This document shows, piece after piece, positions 1-10,967 of a stretch of DNA of 64,000 nt. The notes below the pieces were generated by a model. That model did not search any database. It had not been told where the DNA came from and worked only from the letters and a program-made list of their open reading frames with translations. The position numbers were made by a program, and so were the translations under genes. The first letter of the stretch is position 1. Every line of letters begins with the position of its first letter. The DNA is from Lucinisca nassula (lineage: Eukaryota > Mollusca > Bivalvia > Lucinida > Lucinidae). The stretch covers positions 137,201,521 through 137,265,520 of the forward strand of contig OY757013.1 of NCBI GenBank assembly GCA_963580285.1, read 5' to 3'.

Positions 1-2095
1 TACTGATTAACATGGCTTAAGATCAAAGCATCCCCAACCCTTAACACCCCCCCCCCCCTTTACATGGATCAGAATCACAAAATAGATCAAATGGCCCAGT
101 TAGACCTAAATTAGCAATAAAGTTACACATTTTACAGTTTTTGAAGCAAAATACATGTCAGGAAGATCCAATTTATGACACAGAATTAGATAGAACCTGC
201 ACATTTGTGAAAATATTATGTAATGACCAAAAACAGGACAGAGGTGATGATTTTTTCTACTTTCGGTTTAGGTTATGGTCTTCTATTTACATTTCCATAA
301 GCTTACATATTAATATTTGACCCTGTACCTGATAAATCTGCATTTCAAATGGATTTTCTTACCCCAAAACATGGTAAACAAACTGCCAACTACAAAATTA
401 TACCAAAAAACAAGGGGGTCATGTGGCGATTTCAAGCATTCTAACTGTCTAAGGGAGGTAACCCTGCCTCAAAGTGAAAATTCAGTCTTGGAAATTCAGA
501 GATACCACATGTACAATTATTATCACAACAGAAAATTCAGGAGACAGTTCACTTTGTTTCCTTTATGTGTTTAATGCACATATAATACCCTGCAAGAAAA
601 AAAAATAACAGCTAAGTATTTCTCATCAGTTCATAATTATATCCAATCAAATGTGACTATTGTCTCATACATGGCTAAAAGCTGGGTCCACAACCTCCTT
701 TTCCAGGATCATAACCTTAATTCACATTTAAGCATCCAAACAATTCCAAACGACATCTCCTCGAAACTACAAGGCCAATCGGAACCAAATTATATGTGAA
801 GCCGCCATGGGGTGGAAGAATAAACATATTTTCTGAATGGCTGGGTCACATGACGAAAATGTCCACCATGCCCGTATATGGTAAAAACCTTTGAAAAATC
901 GCCTTCTCAGAAATAATCCTGGGGCCATAAGATTAATTTTGTATGTTTCTAAAACTACGGGCTATCTGATACCAATTGAAAAAAAACGCATCAGTGTGGT
1001 CGAGAAGTCAAAGTTTGTTAGAGGGATCTGTGTTATCGTCATACCAATATATGTTCAAAAGTGATTTTAAATTCTGCATCCCATGAAATACAAGAAATTG
1101 GCATGCAGCATTTTGGACTCTAGCCGTGCGAAGATTGTTCAAAGCGACGGCAAAGAAAAAAAAAACAATGGTTGATTTCAAAATAATTTGGCAGCAATGG
1201 TCCTGGGATTGGCCTCTACTAAACCATTATGGTCTGTTAAAATAAATGGACACCAAGGGGTGGGGGACGATTTATGCCCACTTGAGCTCTGGTGAGCTTA
1301 GTTTCCCATGGGCCGCTTGTTAATAATTTTGTGTTCAGGGCATTTATTAAAAGTCGGGTAAGCTTGATGGCAAGCGTAAACCATGTTTAATTGTCATTTA
1401 CATGATACAACAACCACAGTTTTATGCTTTACTGATTGCGCTTGTTTGGTTATCTTTTGTTGCTTAGCTGCATTTTTCAGCCTTCATAAACAATTAATTG
1501 ATGACCAGTGGCAGTTTGGTATGAAGTTATCATGACTGCAATACCTCTGAAAGACGACAATGTTCAGTGAAGATAACAGCGCGGCCCTATTTCAGTTTTT
1601 TTTTCAGAGGGTTGGCAGATTTTTGTACAGTATTTCATAATTGAAGGAAAGACATGATTAAATGAGTTTACGCCTCTGAACAATCCAGCATCCTTTTGAC
1701 TGAAGGTCTGCGAAATGTTACTGCAAACAAAAAAAACATTATACAGTCTTTGGGGGAACGATTTTACTTAAATGTTTTAGAGTTTATTGGCTTGGTCTAA
1801 TTCTCCAGCTGCGGAGTTGATATACCCCAGCTTATTTGCTGATTGAATGACTGGTTTTGGTAGATCTTTTGGCAAACATGCGCAAATTGACGTCACAAAG
1901 TTACATGAAGATGCAGAAAAGTTCAGTCGAGAGTCTGTGTTGAACCCGATGTTCCCACCCTTCTTGACGAAGGTGTAGAGAAGAAGCTTGATTTATGTAG
2001 GAATCGTAACATTTATTATGTCGACCATCGTCCCTGTTCACTGACATATTAGGTTTCAATGTCAAGTAAATTAACCCGCCCGCCTAGGTCCTTTC
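1..2095. other. unassigned AT-rich sequence
   Basis: No gene, exon or recognisable repeat found. It holds a C homopolymer near 49-58 and scattered A/T runs. An open frame without a start codon lies on the minus strand around 1795-1995, but it has no convincing splice sites. Confidence 0.5.
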
Positions 2096-3510
2096 ATATG
2101 TACGAACGCATTTCCGCCAGAACACCTGAAGGTAGGTGTCTGATGCTCTGTCGCTGGTGGGGTTAACCAGAGCCTATCTGCTTGGTTTCCTTTGCTGCAG
2201 CATTCTAGCTATTCCATGCTGTCGAGTCCTCATCCTTGTTTCGTCTCTTTATTCGTTTGATTTTCTGTTCTCGGAGATGTTGCACTGATTAGCCAGAATT
2301 CCATCATGCAGAGTGAACAACTTATCGGTTTCTACCAAGACAATCAAGGGCGTGTATTGTGGCCACCTAAAATCAATTAAAGTGTCCACTTCCACCCTCG
2401 TAAAACTTCTTACTGACCCCTTTCCAAGGCGGTCCTTTTCTGTGGTTTATTATTTTTATAGTTAGTCCTTAAAGGTCATATACAAAGGTATAGAAATCCA
2501 TTAAATTTAAAAATTTAAAGAAAGTGAGGAGCGAAAATCGCATCAAATTATCTTTATTAGTTTCCAAGATATTACACTTTGAAGTGTGAAATATTTCATG
2601 AAAACAGAGCAGCTTCAGACTGCCTCATTAATATTCATGAGGTATTCTATGATGTAATTGATGCACATTAATTTTTTTTTTAAACTTTTCAAATATGAAA
2701 TAACTTGTGTTTTATAGTCCTTAGGAACTCTATAATCACCTATTTGAACTATTTAAACTGATTTAAACTGATATCTAAACCAGTTTTCTCATACTTTCAA
2801 TTGCAAACCTTAAATTCAAATTTAAAATATTTTTTAAAAAATATTTAAATTCAAGTTTCTGTTTTTATAAGGGGATGATATAACATACAGAACTTACTGA
2901 TCTGTCCAAAAGGCACTTAACTTAGCTAATTGGAATAAAATTTTGAATTAAATCGTAGTTTTAAACATTTTAAAAAATACTTTAATAGTAAATTTAAGCT
3001 TGAATTTCGAAATCAAATTTCTCATTTCTATCCTAAATTATGAACAAGATACACAGTAACCAAAGGGCATGAGAAAACTGTATTAGGCTATTGCAAAATA
3101 GAAAATATGGCGGTTTAAAATTATTTTAAAAAGTTTAAAGCCACTATGACATCACAGAATATTGCATTGTGGGTTAAAATCAAAGTAAATTCAGGGGAGG
3201 CTACTCTTAGAGGAAAAATGGGATGTATCAAATATAAATGCGCATAAATTTGGAACGGATGGGAATATTTTTATGCGGTTTTCAATAAAATGATCCTCCT
3301 TGTGTCTGCTTTCTCCCTGCTTCATATTAAGATTTTTAAAAATTTCTTTGTAATTGCTCTTTAAGATGTATGTATTGCTGATGCCTTTTTCATTTTGAAT
3401 AGCCGTTTGGCCATGGCAGGAGATAACTGTCCTTCTGGCTTTCCAAGTTTTCATTTTGCTTTTTTGAATAGGAGGTGCGAGATATTTTATAGAGATTCCT
3501 GATCATCGCC
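2096..3510 (+). mobile_element. RE-A retroelement 3' region, copy 1, split by an insertion
   Basis: This segment matches the 3' untranslated part of the RE-A retroelement seen complete at 28746-29404. Shared landmarks are a TGCTGTCGAGTCCTCAT stretch, a GTTGCACTGAT stretch, then TAACTGTCCTT and GGCTTTCC near the end. The copy is 5' truncated and has lost all coding sequence. It is interrupted after about 2468 and resumes near 3367, so an 898-bp element sits inside it. Confidence 0.7.
2469..3366. mobile_element. TIR element nested in RE-A copy 1
   Basis: The two ends are imperfect inverted repeats: the left end reads CTTAAAGGTCATATACAAAG and the right end is its complement at 16 of 20 positions. 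Similarity continues inward for about 80 bases. The element is very AT-rich and has no coding capacity, so it is probably a non-autonomous DNA transposon. The site is defined because uninterrupted RE-A copies read straight across it. I could not fix the target duplication, and the superfamily is unknown. Confidence 0.6.
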
Positions 3511-3594
3511 TACGCTCTGTTTCTCAAACGTGATAACTTCTGATGGCTTGTCATAGACGGCCTTTTTGGCCAATCTGTATGGGACAATTGGGGT

Positions 3595-3848
3595 AAAAGT
3601 GATCTGTACTTTGCGTCAATAGGGCGTCCAACTGGTAGTGGCTTACAGCTGGACAAGACCTGCTGTTCTTGCAGCAGGTAAGGGGAGAGGGGGAATACTG
3701 TTAGTTCTTCAGTTTCTGCTTTTCCATTTTTCCCCATTTCTCCTTTGTCACTCACTTTCATCTGCTCAACTATCTCTTCTATCGCTTTTCTCCCTTTCGC
3801 TGGGGAGAGGACACAAAATGATCAACAAGGGTTGACGTGCCTTTAAAC
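3595..3848 (+). repeat. family B copy 1 (LINE-type 3' end)
   Basis: It shares GGCGTCCAACTG, a GCAGGTAAGG segment, a C/T-rich middle and GGTTGACGTG near the end with 52960-53605. The other copy ends in AACAATCAATCA, like a LINE 3' tail, so this is probably the 3' untranslated region of a LINE not otherwise present here. The short frames crossing it are incidental. Confidence 0.6.
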
Positions 3849-5515
3849 AAAAAAAAACAATATATGGGACAAATATCAGTAAAAGGAAGTAGTACAAAAG
3901 GAGATGAAAACCATATCAATCAGTGTGTGACAAGTGACACAGAATAATTAAGAGCTAATGGTGAATAGAGGAACAAGGCTGTCGAAGGCAGGTTGTCCAA
4001 CGAAATGGTAGAAAGTAAGTGCAGGTGACATCTTAAGGTTATATCACAACTCTGGGAAAAGAGCAGATAGAAGAATGTTTAAAGGGTAGCTTAACGTTAC
4101 ATTAAAGGTCGGGTACTATTTAGTTTTAGTCGTGCGACTTTACAGAAAATAAGGTACCCAGTAAGATTTCAATAGAGACCTTGTAGTGGCCAGTAATATT
4201 TACGTCTTTTAAATACAATAATGTCAATGTTACTTGGGGAGCCTTCAGCACAAACCGGAAACTTTGGATAATGATTCTTGAAATATACAATATATTCATT
4301 AAATGTTGATTGATTCAAGTCACCAGTTTAGAGAATCACTTGATAGTTCACCCCTGACAAATATGCTTGGTGATGTATATTCCCCTCACTAAAGGTAAAC
4401 CGGAAGGAATTGGCCATCAGTAACTTTTCAAAAATACATCTATTGGTCCCTGTTATGATACACCTATGACCAGCCAGTAAAATAATGTATTTTATGTTTG
4501 TTTTAATATGGATTTTTATCACGATCTGTGACACAACAGGAAAAAGCGGTAACTGGGTCCACAGTTATCGGAATCCCTTGTTGATGCCCGGATTGAAACA
4601 GAGTCATCAAGTTTCACATGCACGTGCAAAAATAACCGCCCTGCATACTGACGAAAAAGAAATTGTTTCAAAAAGTACTAAAATTTATTTAGCGCGAAAA
4701 TTGTGTAAAATTTACCAAATTTGTGGGGTCAAATTTCAAAGGTCAAAATTTATGGTAACACCGGATGTAGTTACGTCATATCACGAATTTTGGTGTCTTC
4801 GAGTATTGACAAATATTTTGGTTGATGCAATAAATCAACATTCATTTGTAAGCGCAAGCAACACATAACTAAACGTAATCCAATTATACCCTTCGCATGG
4901 GGGTGGGTGTAAACTCATAGAATTTTTTACCCCTTTCCCCACCAGATTTGCTAAATAATCACATGTCATATAGGTTAGGCTTCTATCTCAATGAAAAGGC
5001 ACAAATAAAGCGTGAGAATTTTGGGTGCATTAAATTTTTCGAAATCTGGTCTCAAATCCCGGACTAAGACGTTCCTGCTAGATTGTGCAAATATGTTGTG
5101 ACAGGCTTGTCTCCACTGGAAAGGAAACACTCCTTATGATTGTTTGATTGTTTGTATTGGAGTATTTTAGATCATTTTTGAGCATTTTTGATAACATTTT
5201 GGTGTCCGAACATGCTCCTTTGATACCATTATGCCACAAACGGTACACCGTCCTCGGATCGGGACGTTAACTGGAGGCTCCTGCCGCCTGTGCAGGGAGA
5301 ATAATCCCCTTTGCAGGTTAAAAATCCCTAGCGTAATTACATGGCTACTGTGTAGGCCTATAGGTTTTCATTCTGCAGATTGAAGTGTATGTAATGTACG
5401 CCTGTTGTTTGGTTTTGAAGTTTAACGACCCAGTCAACAGTATTTAGGTCTTTTTTTATCAGATCAGTTTACCTATCATCACTTTTCCTGGGTAAGCTTA
5501 TACGTAAGCGGCTAA
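3849..5515. other. unassigned sequence
   Basis: No repeat family of this window and no convincing gene. The longest open frame is a 127-codon plus-strand ORF at 4485-4868 with a hydrophobic start (MYFMFVLIWIFITIC). It has no recognised homology and AT-rich codon use, so it may be chance. Confidence 0.4.
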
Positions 5516-5516
5516 A

Positions 5517-5517
5517 C

Positions 5518-5573
<56 letters not shown>

Positions 5574-5668
5574 AGGTTCCCTCTAAATTATCCCAAAACA
5601 ATAATATCTGAAAGAAAGAAAGAAAGAAAGAAAGAAAGAAAAAAAAAGAAAGAAAGAAAGAAAGAAAC
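5517..5668. repeat. (GAAA)n microsatellite, two tracts
   Basis: There are two AAGA/GAAA tracts, about 5518-5573 and 5610-5666. Each is followed by the same AACAATAATATCT sequence, so the second half is a local tandem duplication of tract plus flank. Open frames rich in Phe, Leu and Ser across it are artefacts. Confidence 0.95.
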
Positions 5669-5732
5669 AATAATATCTTCAGTTTTGGAAACTTTTCGAG
5701 GGACACAAGAACAGGTTCGAAAGAACCGTTTC

Positions 5733-6037
5733 GTTTGTTTGTTTTGAATTGAGGTTTAACGTCCCCGTCAACACTAGTTTGGTCATTTTGGAGACGGTGC
5801 TTCCAATTTTGTGGGACTTTTACCCGAAGTTGAGATTAAATGATATCTCAAGCCCCGCCGCCTAATGAAACCTAAAAGGCTTACGAATATGCAATTGACG
5901 GTCCGACTCACAACACTTTGCCTGGGCAGGTTTTGTCCTTCTAAGCGGTCTACCAGTACTCATGAGTGGTCCGTTTTTTCCCGGCGTGGAAGCACCATGC
6001 AGCCTAATCTATTTCTCCAAGCCCCGATGGGCGGGGC
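5733..6037 (-). repeat. SINE-D copy 1
   Basis: This is a roughly 300-bp dispersed element. Read on its sense strand it starts near CCCCGCCCATCGGGG, passes TACTGGTAAACCGCTTAGA and GGACTTTTACCCGAC (the last seen as its complement), and ends ACGTTAAACCTCAAA followed by (CAAA)n. Retroposition is inferred from the tail and from the copy at 48796-49102, which has a target duplication. This copy is moderately diverged. Confidence 0.8.
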
Positions 6038-6095
6038 GAAACAGCTGTTTTGAACGAGTCATCATTGTTTCAACTCTCGAGCATTCACTGCATAT

Positions 6096-6323
6096 TTAAC
6101 CCATATATGACAATGGAATCTTCCACCTAAATAAGTATGGAGTGGTCCATTTCCAGTTCTAGGGGTGCCAGTTTTAAGTTGTTAGTGGTAAGATTTGCAA
6201 AAATATATGTACATTCAGAGAACAGTGTAGACCCAGATCAGACGCCGCGTTTAGCGGCGTCTGATCTGGGTCTGCACTGTTTGTCAATGTCCCAAAACAA
6301 GCTGCTAGGCATATATGGGTTAA
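6096..6323. mobile_element. family F foldback MITE, copy 1
   Basis: The ends are TTAACCCATATATG and its complement, so each end carries TTAA. The centre is a nearly perfect hairpin (6221-6282) built on AACAGTGTAGACCCAGATC and its complement around CGCCGCGTTTAGCGGCG. It is non-coding. The TTAA at both ends suggests piggyBac-like target duplication, but a TA duplication is also possible. Confidence 0.75.
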
Positions 6324-6379
6324 CATTATCTAGCATAGTCCGCTTTTCCCAAATTTAGTGGAGTACTGGAAGTGCCTCG

Positions 6380-6688
6380 GCCCCCGCCCATCGGGGCTTG
6401 AAGAAATAGATGGGCTGCATGATGCTTCCACGCACAGCTGAAACCGACCCGTACATGAGCACTGGTAAACCGCTTAGAAGATCTAAGCCTGCCCATGCAC
6501 TAAAGTGTGAGTCGGACCGCCCATGCTTATAAACCCTATTGGTTTCATTGGGCGGCAGGGCTTGAGATGTCATTTCATCTCAATGTCGGATAAAAGTCCC
6601 ACAAAATTGGAAGCAACGTCTCCAAAATGACATATACAGTGTTTACGGGGACGTTAAACCTCAAATCAAACAAACAATCAAATCATAG
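6380..6688 (+). repeat. SINE-D copy 2
   Basis: Sense copy with the full head (CCCGCCCATCGGGGC) and tail (GGGGACGTTAAACCTCAAAT then CAAACAAACAA). It lies close to copy 1 in the opposite orientation, with a family F MITE between them. Confidence 0.85.
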
Positions 6689-6941
6689 TCCGCTTTTTTG
6701 CAGATTTAGCGGAGTACCGGAAGTGCCTTTACAGGCCTTCGCTGCGATCGTAAGCAGGAAAATAAGAACCGCAATACTAAGAAATTACCTGGGATATTGT
6801 TGTCACATTGGGTCTTTTACACAGTGTAGGGACATCAAATATGTGCGGGTTGCTCACCGTGTTGGTACTGTTTGCAAAGGTGAGTGTAGCAGTGTAAGCA
6901 ACTGGAATACAGATTATAACTATGTTACGACTGTTGTACCG

Positions 6942-7361
6942 TTACGAAAACACACCTATACTAATACAGTGTAAATTCTACCGCGGAAATAATGAAAAAT
7001 TGTGTTATTTTCCTTATTTCTGCTCAAAATATAGATTGTGGGTACTCGTTAGAACCGCCTCACGAGTACCCGCAAGCTATATTTTGAGCAGAAATAAGGA
7101 AAATAAGGTCTACCCCTGTAAACCCCAGTTTCACTACATAAAAGTGGGGTTCAAGGGGGGTGGAAAATATTATATTCACCTTTTTTGCATTATCTGCTGG
7201 TTCCTAGTCTGAAGGTTATCAGAGTTGGAAAAACAGGTAACCAGACCCCCCTGACCTTTCAAGGTCAGGGGAGGTCTGGTTACCTGTTTTTCCAATATTG
7301 ATAATGTGCAAGCTGGGGGCCAGCAATTAATGCAAACATGGTGAATAGGCGTGTTTTCGTG
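6942..7361. mobile_element. family C foldback element, copy 1
   Basis: The ends are TTACGAAAACACACCTATA and GGCGTGTTTTCGTG. Inside are two longer half-copies of each other and a core hairpin containing GATTGTGGGTACTCG and its complement. It has no coding capacity. A second, unrelated hairpin lies inside it at 7216-7304. Confidence 0.8.
7216..7304. mobile_element. hairpin insertion inside family C copy 1
   Basis: This is a nearly perfect inverted repeat with arms of about 43 bases (GGAAAAACAGGTAACCAGAC and its complement). It is absent from other family C copies at this position, so it is probably a small nested foldback element. Confidence 0.65.
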
Positions 7362-7449
7362 TTGCCTAGCAGGAACTCTTACCCGGCAGACACTAGCATT
7401 CGGCGTTGATTCAACGTTGAAACAGATTTAAAAAAAAAATAAAAAAAAA

Positions 7450-7650
7450 TCATTTAGGAAAGGGTCAGCTCTAGCAGTGAAATGTCAAGTACCTGCAATA
7501 AATCACAGTCTGGAGGTCAGTCGTAAAGTATAGCCAATCACGAGCCCGTAGAGTGAGTGATTTGTCTGACAAACTGTGATTTATTGCTCAACAATCCACA
7601 CACTAAATATAATCTATTTCGATTCTTTATCACCAGAAAATAGACAATAT
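7450..7650. mobile_element. family M foldback, hairpin-only fragment
   Basis: It contains the AAATCACAGTCTGG and AAACTGTGATTTATTG arms and the TAATCTATTTCGATTC sequence seen in the longer copies at 23280-23690 and 28128-28610. The promoter-like half of the element is missing. Confidence 0.55.
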
Positions 7651-7696
7651 TTGTCTTTCAATTCTCCTATCATAAGCTATGCACCACTTAAGATTT

Positions 7697-7968
7697 TGTT
7701 TGTTTGATTTGAGGTTTAACGTCCCCATCAACACTGTATAGGTCATTTTGGAGAGGTTGCTTCCAGTTTTGTGGGACTTTTACCCGACACCGAGATGAAA
7801 TGACATCTCAAGCCCTGCCGCCCAACGAAACCAATGGACGGTCCAACTTGCACCACTTTTCCTGGGTATGCTTAGAACCTCTAAGCAGTTTACCAGTACT
7901 CATGTGCGGTTGGTTTCAGCTCTGCGTGGAAGCATCATGCAGCCCATCTGTTTCTTCAAGCCCCGATC
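7697..7968 (-). repeat. SINE-D copy 3
   Basis: Complement of the family D consensus, complete at the (CAAA)n end and ending at CAAGCCCCGATCC, so it lacks the last few bases of the head. The following 340 bases to the next MITE hold nothing I recognise. Confidence 0.85.
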
Positions 7969-8307
7969 CACCACTTAAGACGGCCTCGACGAAATCTAAA
8001 GATTTACGGATGCTGTGACATAACCGGGCGCCTGAGGTATCATGACATCCATAAATAGCGATGCGGTAGCGTATGCCGATTTTTGTGATGACTGGTTATA
8101 CACGATAAACGCTAACGCTTGTAACACTTCCAAAGTACTCATAGCTCACAAAAGGGCAAACTGGTTTGCGAAGACAAACATTTATTACATTTTCAGTAGT
8201 TCTCAGTGAATTATCATGAATTCACAAGCATTTACGAAATAATGTTGAAACCTGCAAATCTGTGAGTTGAACTCCGAGTTCTACGAACTTATTGAACCCC
8301 CCTCGTA

Positions 8308-8537
8308 TTAACCCATTCAGTACCAGAAACCCCTAAAGGGGTACCTTGGCAAACAGTGCAGGCCCAGATCAGACGCCGCAGAACGCGGCGTCTGATCAGG
8401 GCCTACACTGTTTGCAAAACGTTAAGCCATTTCCCGGACTAAATTTTGAAGAAAACACAACCTGACACCCCTAAGTTTAGAAATGGACTCCTGCCATACA
8501 TAAGGTGGAAGATTCCATTTGGTACAAAAAGGGTTAA
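8308..8537. mobile_element. family F foldback MITE, variant 2, copy 1
   Basis: The ends are TTAACCCATTCAGTACC and GGTACAAAAAGGGTTAA. The hairpin at 8349-8415 is the same GCAAACAGTG module as in copy 1, but the sequence between the hairpin and the ends differs. It is nearly identical to 52052-52281. Confidence 0.8.
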
Positions 8538-8770
8538 CAATGAAATACAGTCTGCATACAATGAAATGTCTAACAACAGTATATGTAACAGGAACTGAAA
8601 GTAGAAAAGGATCCAGTTTCATCCAACATTGAAACTATATACGAACCGAAAAATGTGGACTATTTCTTGACTACAGAGGGATTGGCATTCAATTCAAATG
8701 CCGACAGTCTCTTTTTACACGCCTTCATGCTTATACAATCAGCAAACGTCGCCTTATAAACATGAAATAC

Positions 8771-8938
8771 AGTGAGTGAGTGAGTGTTTGAATTTTACGT
8801 CCCACCAACAGCTAAGGTCATACGGGGACGGGACCTCGGTTTAAATACTCATCCGAAAGTCTGGAGAAGCCCGGGATCGATCCTGCGATACCTGGTTTAC
8901 AAGGCGAGTAGCGTTACCACTAAACCACGGAGGCTTCT
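8771..8938 (-). repeat. tRNA-derived SINE
   Basis: Read on the minus strand the element starts with a tRNA-like region: a box A-like GTTTAGTGGTAACG (complement at 8912-8925) and a box B-like GGATCGATCCC (complement at 8873-8883). It ends GTGGGACGTAAAATTCAAAC and then (CACT)n. These are the polymerase III internal promoter and simple tail expected of a tRNA SINE. A second copy lies at 26702-26858 and a truncated one at 60580-60683. Confidence 0.85.
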
Positions 8939-8946
8939 AAGAAATA

Positions 8947-9139
8947 CAGTGAAATTCTGCTATTAAGCCCACCTAAAATTAAGACTAATTCTGCTTTAAA
9001 AAGCTTATTTTGAAGGCTTCACTTAATTTTCTTTTGTGATTTCGGCCCACAGTGTCCTCTGGTCATGGACCGCCTTTGGGACTGTTCAAAAGTGGTTTTG
9101 AACAGTCCCAAAGGTGGACTTAATATAGGAATTGTACTG
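8947..9139. mobile_element. family G mariner-type MITE, copy 1
   Basis: It begins CAGTGAAATTC, ends GAATTGTACTG and is flanked by TA on both sides, as in Tc1/mariner insertions. The inner hairpin is GGGACTGTTCAAAA and its complement. It lacks a transposase and abuts the tRNA SINE. Confidence 0.8.
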
Positions 9140-9205
9140 TACATGTAACAGTGGGATTACCAAGATAAAGCCTACCAGTAGTTTAAACAATATGAAAAAG
9201 TGATT

Positions 9206-9484
9206 GTTTGTTTGATTTGAGGTTTAACGTCCCCGTCAACACTGTAAAGGTCATTTTGGAGGCGTTGCTTCCAATTTTGTGGGACTTTTACCCGACATTG
9301 AGATGAAATGACTTCTCAAGCCCTGTTGCCCAATGAAACCAATAGGGTTTATTATCATGGACGGTCCGCCTCGCACCGCGGTACCTGGACAGGCTTAGAT
9401 CCTCTAAGTGGTTTACCAGTACTAGTGGAAGCATCATGCAGCCCATATTTCTTCAAGCCCCTATGGGCGGGGGGGGGGGGGGGG
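9206..9484 (-). repeat. SINE-D copy 4
   Basis: Complete tail and body. It lacks about 20 bases near the GTGCGGTCGG segment of the consensus and ends in an expanded G tract of about 16 bases where other copies have GGGCGGGG. Confidence 0.85.
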
Positions 9485-9505
9485 CGATGAAAAAGTGAAT
9501 CAATA

Positions 9506-9720
9506 CAGTAAAATTCCGCTATTAAGACTACCTAAAATTAAGAATAATTCTGCTTTTAAAAGGTTGTTCAGAAGGATGCAGTTAGTCTTTCTTTGTGATT
9601 TCTGCACACAGTGTCCCTTGGTTAGGGACCACCTTTGAGACTGTTCAAAATAGGGTCTTTAAGTCCATTTTTGAACAGTTCCAAAGGTGGTCTTAATAAA
9701 GGATTGTTGTATAATTATAT
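9506..9720. mobile_element. family G mariner-type MITE, copy 2
   Basis: Left end TA then CAGTAAAATTCCGCTATTAA. The body holds the GAACAGTYCCAAAGGTGG hairpin arms. The right end is eroded (GGATTGTTGTATAA). It is in the same orientation as copy 1. Confidence 0.75.
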
Positions 9721-9738
9721 GCGTGCTGTTACAAAACA

Positions 9739-9965
9739 CATCACGAAAACAAGCCTATATAATTCTGACCCCCTTGAACCCCACTGTTATATAGTAAAAC
9801 TGGGGTTTACAGGGGTAAACCTTATTTTTCTTATTTCCGCTCTAAAATATAGATTGTGGGTACTCGTTAGAACCGCCTCACTGAGGCGGTTCTAACGAGT
9901 ACCCAAAATCGTTATTTTGAGCAGAAAAATTTACCATGCATTTGAATAGGCGTGTTTTCGTGATG
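9739..9965. mobile_element. family C foldback element, copy 2
   Basis: Bounded by CATCACGAAAACAAGCC and GGCGTGTTTTCGTGATG. The core is a nearly perfect hairpin (GGTACTCGTTAGAACCGCCTC and its complement). Non-coding. Confidence 0.85.
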
Positions 9966-10079
9966 ATAAACACTGGATAGATATATGTAATCGTTCACTT
10001 GGATCAGATCAACTAATTGAACATTTCTGCAAAAGTTTTATCAAAATAGCTACAATGGCTAAGTTAAAGGCTGATTAAA

Positions 10080-10540
10080 CAAGAGCTTTCATCAGACAGC
10101 GTAGCTCGCCTTGAAGTCCCTTTGAGATCATAGGCATAGGTGGGGATATTGCTGAATAAACCTTTGAATCTTTATCTATCATCATACCAATTATGAACAA
10201 AATCCATCATGTGGTTTGGAAAATATGAGGTCTGAAAAAACGTTTGCATAAAATCTATGACATTGACCTTCAGGTCATGGGGATGGACGGAGGTATTGCT
10301 GAATAAAACTTTGGACCTGTATCTATCCTTACTCATACCAATGCAAATATTAACATGATTAACCTAATCTAGCATTTTGTTTGAAAAGTATAAGCTCTTA
10401 AAAACTTTAAAATACAAATTCTAAGTCAGTGACCTCGATCTTGAAGTAATGGGCATGGGCGGCTGAATAAAAACATTGACCTATATCTACAATCATATCA
10501 AATATGAACAAAATTCATCGCATGGTTTGGAAAATATGTT
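10080..10540 (-). repeat. family J tandem units, minus orientation (a)
   Basis: There are three diverged units about 150-170 bp apart, each with GGGTATTGCTGAATAAA, a TATCTA..CATACCAAT stretch and GGTTTGGAAAATATG. They are the complement of the 183-bp units at 20331-20880. The left border, AACAAGAGCTTTCATC, may be an element end. Confidence 0.65.
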
Positions 10541-10639
10541 CTTGCACACCAGACAAGGAAATCCGTGATTTTACCCTGGGATAGAAATTTATGTTCTGAC
10601 CCTGGTGTTCCGACCCCAAATCGAATATAATTGCGTGTT

Positions 10640-10775
10640 TGATAAATGCACTGGTTGATTACAACCTCACGCGCGGCGTTGTCATGCGTGACGTCACTAA
10701 ACATTCCTGTTGTGTCATCACAAAATGGCGGACGTCGGTAACCGAAGTGACAGCAGCATTAAAAATTCGCAATAG
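10640..10775 (+). promoter_or_regulatory. candidate promoter: CRE plus ATGGCGG start
   Basis: A perfect CRE octamer TGACGTCA (10689-10696) lies 28 bases upstream of CAAAATGGCGGAC. That motif fits a YY1 site and gives an ATG at 10725 in good context, opening a 16-codon frame (MADVGNRSDSSIKNSQ) that ends at 10775. It could be a true 5' gene end or the relic of one carried by a repeat. No downstream exon was identified. Confidence 0.3.
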
Positions 10776-10805
10776 AAATGGAAGGTATGCAAGAAAAAGA
10801 ATCCA

Positions 10806-10934
10806 ATATGGGTGTGAGGGGTGGATAGAAAAATCCGTCCCTCGGGATCACTGTCCGGCATCACTCGGCAAGCCTCGTGATGCCGGACAGTGTCCCTCGG
10901 GGCGGATTTTTCAATCCACCCCTCACACCCATAT
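10806..10934. repeat. long hairpin, about 58-bp arms
   Basis: GGGTGTGAGGGGTGGAT at the left is matched by its complement at the right, and the arms continue through CACTGTCCGGCATCAC with few mismatches. It is probably a small foldback element. Nothing coding. Confidence 0.75.
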
Positions 10935-10967
10935 AAGATTCTTATAAGCCCTTAAAAACTTGTAATA

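Noticed and set aside
1790..2000. Open minus-strand frame of about 70 codons without a start (contains YTFVKKGGNIGFNTDSRLNF)
   Set aside because: Reasonable composition, but no acceptor or donor of quality and no recognised homology. A frame of this length is expected by chance somewhere in 64 kb.
4485..4868. 127-codon plus-strand ORF with a signal-like start
   Set aside because: No homology recognised, low-complexity AT codon use and no splice or promoter context. Noted under the unassigned stretch, not called as a gene.
5512..5706. Phe/Leu/Ser-rich minus-strand ORF
   Set aside because: Translation of a (GAAA)n microsatellite.
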